Source of the DNA: Neobacillus mesonae
GTDB taxonomy: Bacteria > Bacillota > Bacilli > Bacillales > Cytobacillaceae
Length of the DNA: 64,000 nt
NCBI RefSeq assembly: GCF_001636315.1
Contig: NZ_KV440949.1
Location: 4,107,543 to 4,171,542, forward strand
Reading direction: 5' to 3'
The notes below the pieces were generated by a model, which had not been told where the DNA came from, did not search any database, and saw only the letters and a program-made list of their open reading frames with translations. Below, piece by piece: positions 60,431 through 64,000 of the stretch (its first letter is position 1; the number at the start of each line of letters is the position of its first letter). Both the position numbers and the translations under genes were made by a program.

Positions 60431-60898
60431 ATGAACAGGGATGATATTATCCAGCAAGTCTCTGAAAAACTTCGGTTAATTCGGACAGAGGCAGGCTATA
60501 CCCAAGATAAAATGGCCGAAATTATTGGTGTTTCCAAGAAAACTCTTGTCCAAATTGAAAAGGGAAGAGTCCTTGCCAACTGGTCCACCGTTGTAGCCAT
60601 TTGCGCTCTTTTCCGTGAAACAGAAACAGTTCAATTTCTTTTTGGAAGTGAACCGCTTGAAGTCATCGAAACGGTTGCCCGTGACGGGATTGATTTTAGA
60701 AAATCAAAAACACTGGGCGGCCGTGTTTGGTGGAAGGTACTTCAAAAGAAAAACGGATTCATTTTGCAGCAACATATTTTAAGTAAACATTTTCGAATAT
60801 TGGATGAAAGAAACTACCGTATTTTTAGCAGTCTGGATGAAGAGCAAGCTCGGCTGCGTTTTAAGGAATTAACACAAAAAGGAGATGGGTCCTTGTAA
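60431..60898 (+). CDS. XRE-type helix-turn-helix regulator
   Basis: 155 residues from ATG 60431 with AGGAAGGG upstream; the frame extends eight codons further without a ribosome site. Residues 8-68 are an HTH_3 domain (VSEKLRLIRTEAGYTQDKMA, IGVSKKTLVQIEKGRVLANW). The C-terminal 80 residues (TLGGRVWWKVLQKKNGFILQ, QHILSKHFRILDERNYRIFS) have no domain I recognise but may bind an effector. Target genes are unknown; it lies between the feo operon and a class A PBP gene. Confidence 0.88.
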   Translation: MNRDDIIQQVSEKLRLIRTEAGYTQDKMAEIIGVSKKTLVQIEKGRVLANWSTVVAICALFRETETVQFLFGSEPLEVIETVARDGIDFRKSKTLGGRVWWKVLQKKNGFILQQHILSKHFRILDERNYRIFSSLDEEQARLRFKELTQKGDGSL

Positions 60899-60912
60899 GC
60901 CCGTCTTTTTTC
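60883..60912 (+). terminator. Terminator overlapping the end of the XRE regulator gene
   Basis: GATGGG / CCCGTC stem (one G-U pair) spanning the stop codon, followed by TTTTTTC. Confidence 0.6.
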
Positions 60913-61001
60913 TTTGTAGGACATAACCGTCATAAAAGTCAGCAAAGTATCGAAAATTATACGTGCTATCATAAATGATTTTGTTACATCTAGGAGGCAA
61001 T

Positions 61002-63065
61002 ATGAATAAGCAGACGATTGGCAGTGTGGTTAACTATTTACGAAAACGTCATTTCATCCAAGTCATACTGCTGTCTACATTAATAGTTATTTTAGGCTTT
61101 TTCGGTTTATTATATTATTTTTCAAAGGATGTTGATATTTCTGGCCTTAAAAATGAAATCCCCCAGCCAACCGTCTTTTTCGACTTAAATGGCAAAGTGG
61201 CTAGTAAAATATCAGCCAATAAAAATGAAGGTGTTCCGATACAGCAAGTTCCGGAGTCAATGAAAAATGCGATTGTGGCAATCGAAGACCACCGCTTTTA
61301 TAAGCATAGCGGTGTAGATTTCATCGGGATGTCAAGAGCTCTTGTCCGTGACTTAAAAGCAGGAGGGATGGCAGAGGGCGGCAGCACGATTACACAGCAG
61401 CTGATCAAAAATACATTGCTAACGTCGCAAAAAACGCTGCTGCGCAAATTTGAAGAAGTGTTTTTAGCATTAGCCGTAGAACGGGAATATACAAAACAGG
61501 AAATTCTCCAAATGTACTTAAACCAGATTTACTTTGGGGAAGGAGCATGGGGGATCAAACAAGCTGCTGGCAAATATTTTGCCAAGGATGTGAAGGATTT
61601 ATCGCTTAGTGAATCCGCCATGCTCGCAGGATTAGTTAAGGCTCCATCTGCCTTAAACCCTTATGACCATATGGAAAAAGCAGTGGCAAGAAGGAATCTT
61701 GTGCTGCAGCAAATGAAGAATCAGGGCTACATTACAGAGGCGCAATTGGAGAAGGCGTCGCATGAAAAGGTCGTTTTAAATGATAAAGGCAGTGACCCAT
61801 TTCGAGGGAAATTTCCTTACTATGTTGACCAAGTCTTAAACGAAGCGATTCATCAATATGGTTTTTCTCAGGATGAATTGCTTACAGGTGGGTACCAAAT
61901 TTATACAGAAATCGACCCGACGATGCAGACTGCGATGGAGAAAACCTATCAGCGAGATGATTTATTTCCGGGGAGTAGTGACAAGCTCGTTCAAAGCGGC
62001 GGGGTTTTATTGGATCCCCAAACGGGCGGTGTAAGAGCCCTTGTCGGCGGACGAGGAGAACATACTTTTAGAGGCTATAACCGGGCAACACAATTAAAGG
62101 CGCAGCCTGGTTCATCGTTTAAGCCGTTAGCAGTTTATACTCCTGCGCTTGAAGAGGGCTGGAAAATTACAGACATGCTGAAGGATGAGCAGATGAGTTT
62201 CGGAAATTATCAGCCGAGCAATTATGATCATCAATACCAGGGCAAAGTTCCAATGTATGAAGCTGTAAAAGAGTCGAAAAATGTTTCCGCTGTTTGGCTT
62301 TTAAATGAAATTGGCCTTGAAAAGGGTTTAGAAGCGGTAAAGCGGTTTGGGATTTCTCTTGATCAGGAAGACCGAAATTTAGCGGTTGCTCTTGGTGGAC
62401 TGCATAAAGGTGTTGCACCAATTGATATGGCTGAGGCATTTTCTGTTTTCCCGAATAACGGGATGCGGGTGAATGCCCATGTCATTAGAAAAATAGTGGA
62501 TGCTAATGGAAATGTTGTTGCCGAGTGGAAAGGGAAGTCGGTGCGGGTGACCACGAAGGCGGTTGCCGACGATATGACTACGATGCTCATGGGTGTAGTT
62601 GAAGAAGGAACAGGGAAAGCTGCCCAAATCCCCGGACGTGAAACGGCAGGTAAAACGGGCTCCACCCAGGTTCCAATCCAAGGCATAAATGGCTTGAAGG
62701 ATCAATGGTTTGTAGGGTATACGCCGCAGCTGGTCGGAGCCGTCTGGGTAGGCTATGACCAAACAGACGCCAAGCATTATATTACCCCTGTTAATGGTAC
62801 CGGAGCCGCAGTTGTGTTTCGCGAAGCCATGACCGATGCCCTGCGTAATACGCCAGTTGAAAGCTTTAACGTGCCTCATATCGCCCCCCTGATTGAAAAA
62901 AGGGAGCGAGAAAAAATCCTTGAGAACTTCCAAAAAGGTTTTAATAACGAAGTTCATAAATGGGAAGAAAAATGGAATAAACAAAAAGAAAAATGGAACA
63001 AGAAGAAGGAGAAAAATAAGGGGAAAGGGCCCGGGCATGGGCATGGTCCCGGCCCCGGACATTAA
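61002..63065 (+). CDS. Class A penicillin-binding protein (glycosyltransferase-transpeptidase)
   Basis: 687 residues from ATG 61002 after TAGGAGG. One N-terminal membrane anchor (VILLSTLIVILGFFGLLYYF) is followed by a GT51 glycosyltransferase domain (catalytic Glu95 in IAIEDHRFYKHSGVD type, MAEGGSTITQQLIKN, YLNQIYFGEGAWGIKQAAGK). The transpeptidase domain has the nucleophile Ser371 in PGSSFKPLAVY, the SKN triad in ESKNVSAVW and AGKTGSTQV. It makes and cross-links peptidoglycan outside the membrane. B. subtilis PbpF (PBP2C) is similar in size. The last 45 residues are a Trp/Lys/Glu stretch ending in a Gly-His-Pro tail. Confidence 0.95.
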   Translation: MNKQTIGSVVNYLRKRHFIQVILLSTLIVILGFFGLLYYFSKDVDISGLKNEIPQPTVFFDLNGKVASKISANKNEGVPIQQVPESMKNAIVAIEDHRFYKHSGVDFIGMSRALVRDLKAGGMAEGGSTITQQLIKNTLLTSQKTLLRKFEEVFLALAVEREYTKQEILQMYLNQIYFGEGAWGIKQAAGKYFAKDVKDLSLSESAMLAGLVKAPSALNPYDHMEKAVARRNLVLQQMKNQGYITEAQLEKASHEKVVLNDKGSDPFRGKFPYYVDQVLNEAIHQYGFSQDELLTGGYQIYTEIDPTMQTAMEKTYQRDDLFPGSSDKLVQSGGVLLDPQTGGVRALVGGRGEHTFRGYNRATQLKAQPGSSFKPLAVYTPALEEGWKITDMLKDEQMSFGNYQPSNYDHQYQGKVPMYEAVKESKNVSAVWLLNEIGLEKGLEAVKRFGISLDQEDRNLAVALGGLHKGVAPIDMAEAFSVFPNNGMRVNAHVIRKIVDANGNVVAEWKGKSVRVTTKAVADDMTTMLMGVVEEGTGKAAQIPGRETAGKTGSTQVPIQGINGLKDQWFVGYTPQLVGAVWVGYDQTDAKHYITPVNGTGAAVVFREAMTDALRNTPVESFNVPHIAPLIEKREREKILENFQKGFNNEVHKWEEKWNKQKEKWNKKKEKNKGKGPGHGHGPGPGH

Positions 63066-63155
63066 GTTGTAGTTGGTTGTGGGTTATTTTAAGCAAATTT
63101 ATAGTACGTGATATTAATAATTATTAATCATATAAATGCCTTACAAGCTTCAAGG

Positions 63156-63509
63156 AACACGAAATCGTAAGAAAAGAGAAAGAAGTGCATATAGACGCCT
63201 CAATGAACACGAAATCGTGAAAAAAAGAGAAAGAAGTGTCCATAGAGGTCCTCAATGAACACAAAATTGTGAAAAAAAGAGAAAGAAGTGTCCATAGAGG
63301 TCCTCAGTGAACACGAAGTCGTGAAAAAAAGCGGAAGAAGTGTCCATAGAGATCCTCAATGAACACGAAGCCGTGAAATAAAGCGGAAGAAGTGTCCATA
63401 GAGGTCCTCAATGAACACGAAATCGTGAAAAAAAGAGAAAGAAGTGTCCATAGAGGTATTCAATGAACACGAAATCGTGAAAAAAAGCGGAAGAAGTGTC
63501 CATAGAGGG
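63156..63509. repeat. Seven tandem 52-bp repeats, last unit cut by an IS
   Basis: Units begin at 63156, 63206, 63258, 63310, 63362, 63414 and 63466, the first spaced by 50 and the rest by exactly 52 bases. Each unit has GAACACGAAATCGTGAAA, then an A/G-rich AAAGAGAAAGAAG tract, then TGTCCATAGAGGTCCTCAAT. CACGA and TCGTG form a short dyad. In unit 3 both arms change together (CACAA/TTGTG). 52 is not a multiple of three and no frame is open, so it is not a protein repeat. The seventh unit is interrupted after CCATAGAG by the IS end. Confidence 0.9.
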
Positions 63510-64000
63510 ATAAAGTCCATATAATTGTGTAAAAAGAAAGAGTCATTTTATTCACTCTTGGCAACACTGTTTTCAACCACGATAAACAATGAAAAGAGGA
63601 ATAAAAATGACTCACTTACAGTTTAACCTAGATATGGACCTTTTAAAAGAATCCGTCATCAATTCTAACCTAGATATGGTGATTAAATCAGCGCTTGTCT
63701 TAGTTCTTAATGAATTTATGGAAAAAGAAAGGGACGATTATTTACAGGTGGCTGCCTATGAACGATCTACGGAGCGCCGGGACTACCGAAACGGTTACTA
63801 TGAACGTGAATTGATTCTAGGTATTGGCAAATTAAAGCTGAAGGTACCCAGGACCCGAAATGGCGAATTTTCTACTTCGGTCTTTGAAAAGTATGAGCGT
63901 TGTGATCAAGCTCTAGTTCTCTCCATGCTTGAAATGGTTATTAACGGCGTTTCGACCCGGAGGGTCACTCACATTGTCGAGCAGCTCTGTGGGGAAAACA
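63510..64000 (+). mobile_element. IS256-family insertion sequence, left end (right end outside window)
   Basis: The sequence from 63510, GATAAAGTCCATATAATTGT, closely matches the terminal inverted repeat of IS256 as I recall it (GATAAAGTCCGTATAATTGT). It abuts the interrupted 52-bp repeat and precedes a transposase gene of the same family. The other end and any target duplication lie beyond the window. Confidence 0.82.
63607..64000 (+). CDS. IS256-family (mutator) transposase, 3' end outside window
   Basis: 131 codons are visible, in frame to the end of the window. ATG 63607 follows AGAGGAA. The protein begins MTHLQFNLDMDLLKESVINS and contains LNEFMEKERDDYLQVAAYER, RRDYRNGYYERELILGIGKL and KVPRTRNGEFSTSVFEKYER, the conserved N-terminal part of mutator-type transposases, then MLEMVINGVSTRRVTHIVEQ. 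The DDE catalytic residues would lie past the window. No internal stop is seen, so it may be intact. Confidence 0.93.
   Translation, partial: MTHLQFNLDMDLLKESVINSNLDMVIKSALVLVLNEFMEKERDDYLQVAAYERSTERRDYRNGYYERELILGIGKLKLKVPRTRNGEFSTSVFEKYERCDQALVLSMLEMVINGVSTRRVTHIVEQLCGEN

Noticed and set aside
62379..63062. 227-residue open frame antisense to the PBP gene
   Set aside because: Shadow of the PBP reading frame with no ribosome site; composition is low complexity.
63156..63509. Possible CRISPR array
   Set aside because: The whole 52-base unit is conserved, with no variable spacers, and no cas genes are nearby.
1..64000. tRNA or rRNA genes, prophage, restriction or toxin-antitoxin systems
   Set aside because: None recognised by reading both strands; the only mobile DNA seen is the IS256-family element at the right edge.

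Overview
The window reads as chromosome of a low-GC, spore-forming Bacillaceae (Bacillus/Neobacillus-like). It carries yhbH, spoVR, yhdB, yhcT-yhcU, pgcA and a KinB-like kinase; Shine-Dalgarno sites are strong, TTG and GTG starts are common, and U-tailed terminators are dense. The order yhcT, yhcU, pgcA, yhdB, spoVR recalls the yhc/yhd region of B. subtilis. All family assignments come from reading the translations; no database search was run.

Layout. 1-3.8 kb: the 3' part of yhbH, a CAP-domain lipoprotein, a membrane histidine kinase, and the collapsed remains of a diguanylate cyclase. 3.8-6.6 kb: nagA-nagB-nagR with a NagR-type operator. 6.6-19.8 kb: an uronate/gluconate island with a GPH sugar transporter, a ROK repressor, uxaC-gnd, and an operon holding a LarA-family enzyme, a UxuB-type reductase, larE, gntK, larB, larC1 and larC2. 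20-32 kb: DUF1646 membrane protein, secreted Asp-box propeller, YhgE/Pip protein, cupin, MMPL transporter, deoC, and pit with its DUF47 partner. 32-39 kb: the yhc/yhd-like block. 39-43 kb: an XRE-cupin regulator divergent from dioxygenase, DoxX and flavin reductase genes, then a CDF exporter. 43-48 kb: alanine use (ald, adeR-like, permease). 48-57 kb: small membrane proteins, an IscA-like protein, two CNNM/CorC paralogues flanking a frameshifted MerR gene, and an acetyltransferase. 57-60 kb: TPP riboswitch-thiT and a Fur-boxed feoA-feoB-Cys-rich operon. 60-64 kb: HTH regulator, class A PBP, seven 52-bp tandem repeats and an IS256-family element that appears to have inserted into the array.

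The most interesting system is the uronate island. Read in order, its enzymes give a complete route: glucuronate to fructuronate (UxaC), to mannonate (UxuB type), to gluconate (LarA-family nickel-pincer C2-epimerase), to 6-phosphogluconate (GntK), to ribulose-5-phosphate (Gnd). This would bypass mannonate dehydratase and the KDG branch, neither of which is present here. The genes for the nickel-pincer cofactor (larB, larC1/larC2, larE) are interleaved in the same operon. Three near-identical 25-bp palindromes sit just downstream of three TTGACG promoters (transporter, uxaC-gnd, larA operon), which suggests the ROK protein controls all three units.

Other points worth following are the three-cysteine LarE, the split larC with its own ribosome site, the frameshifted merR, SD-sequestering hairpins before both CNNM genes, and the repeat array with a paired arm substitution.
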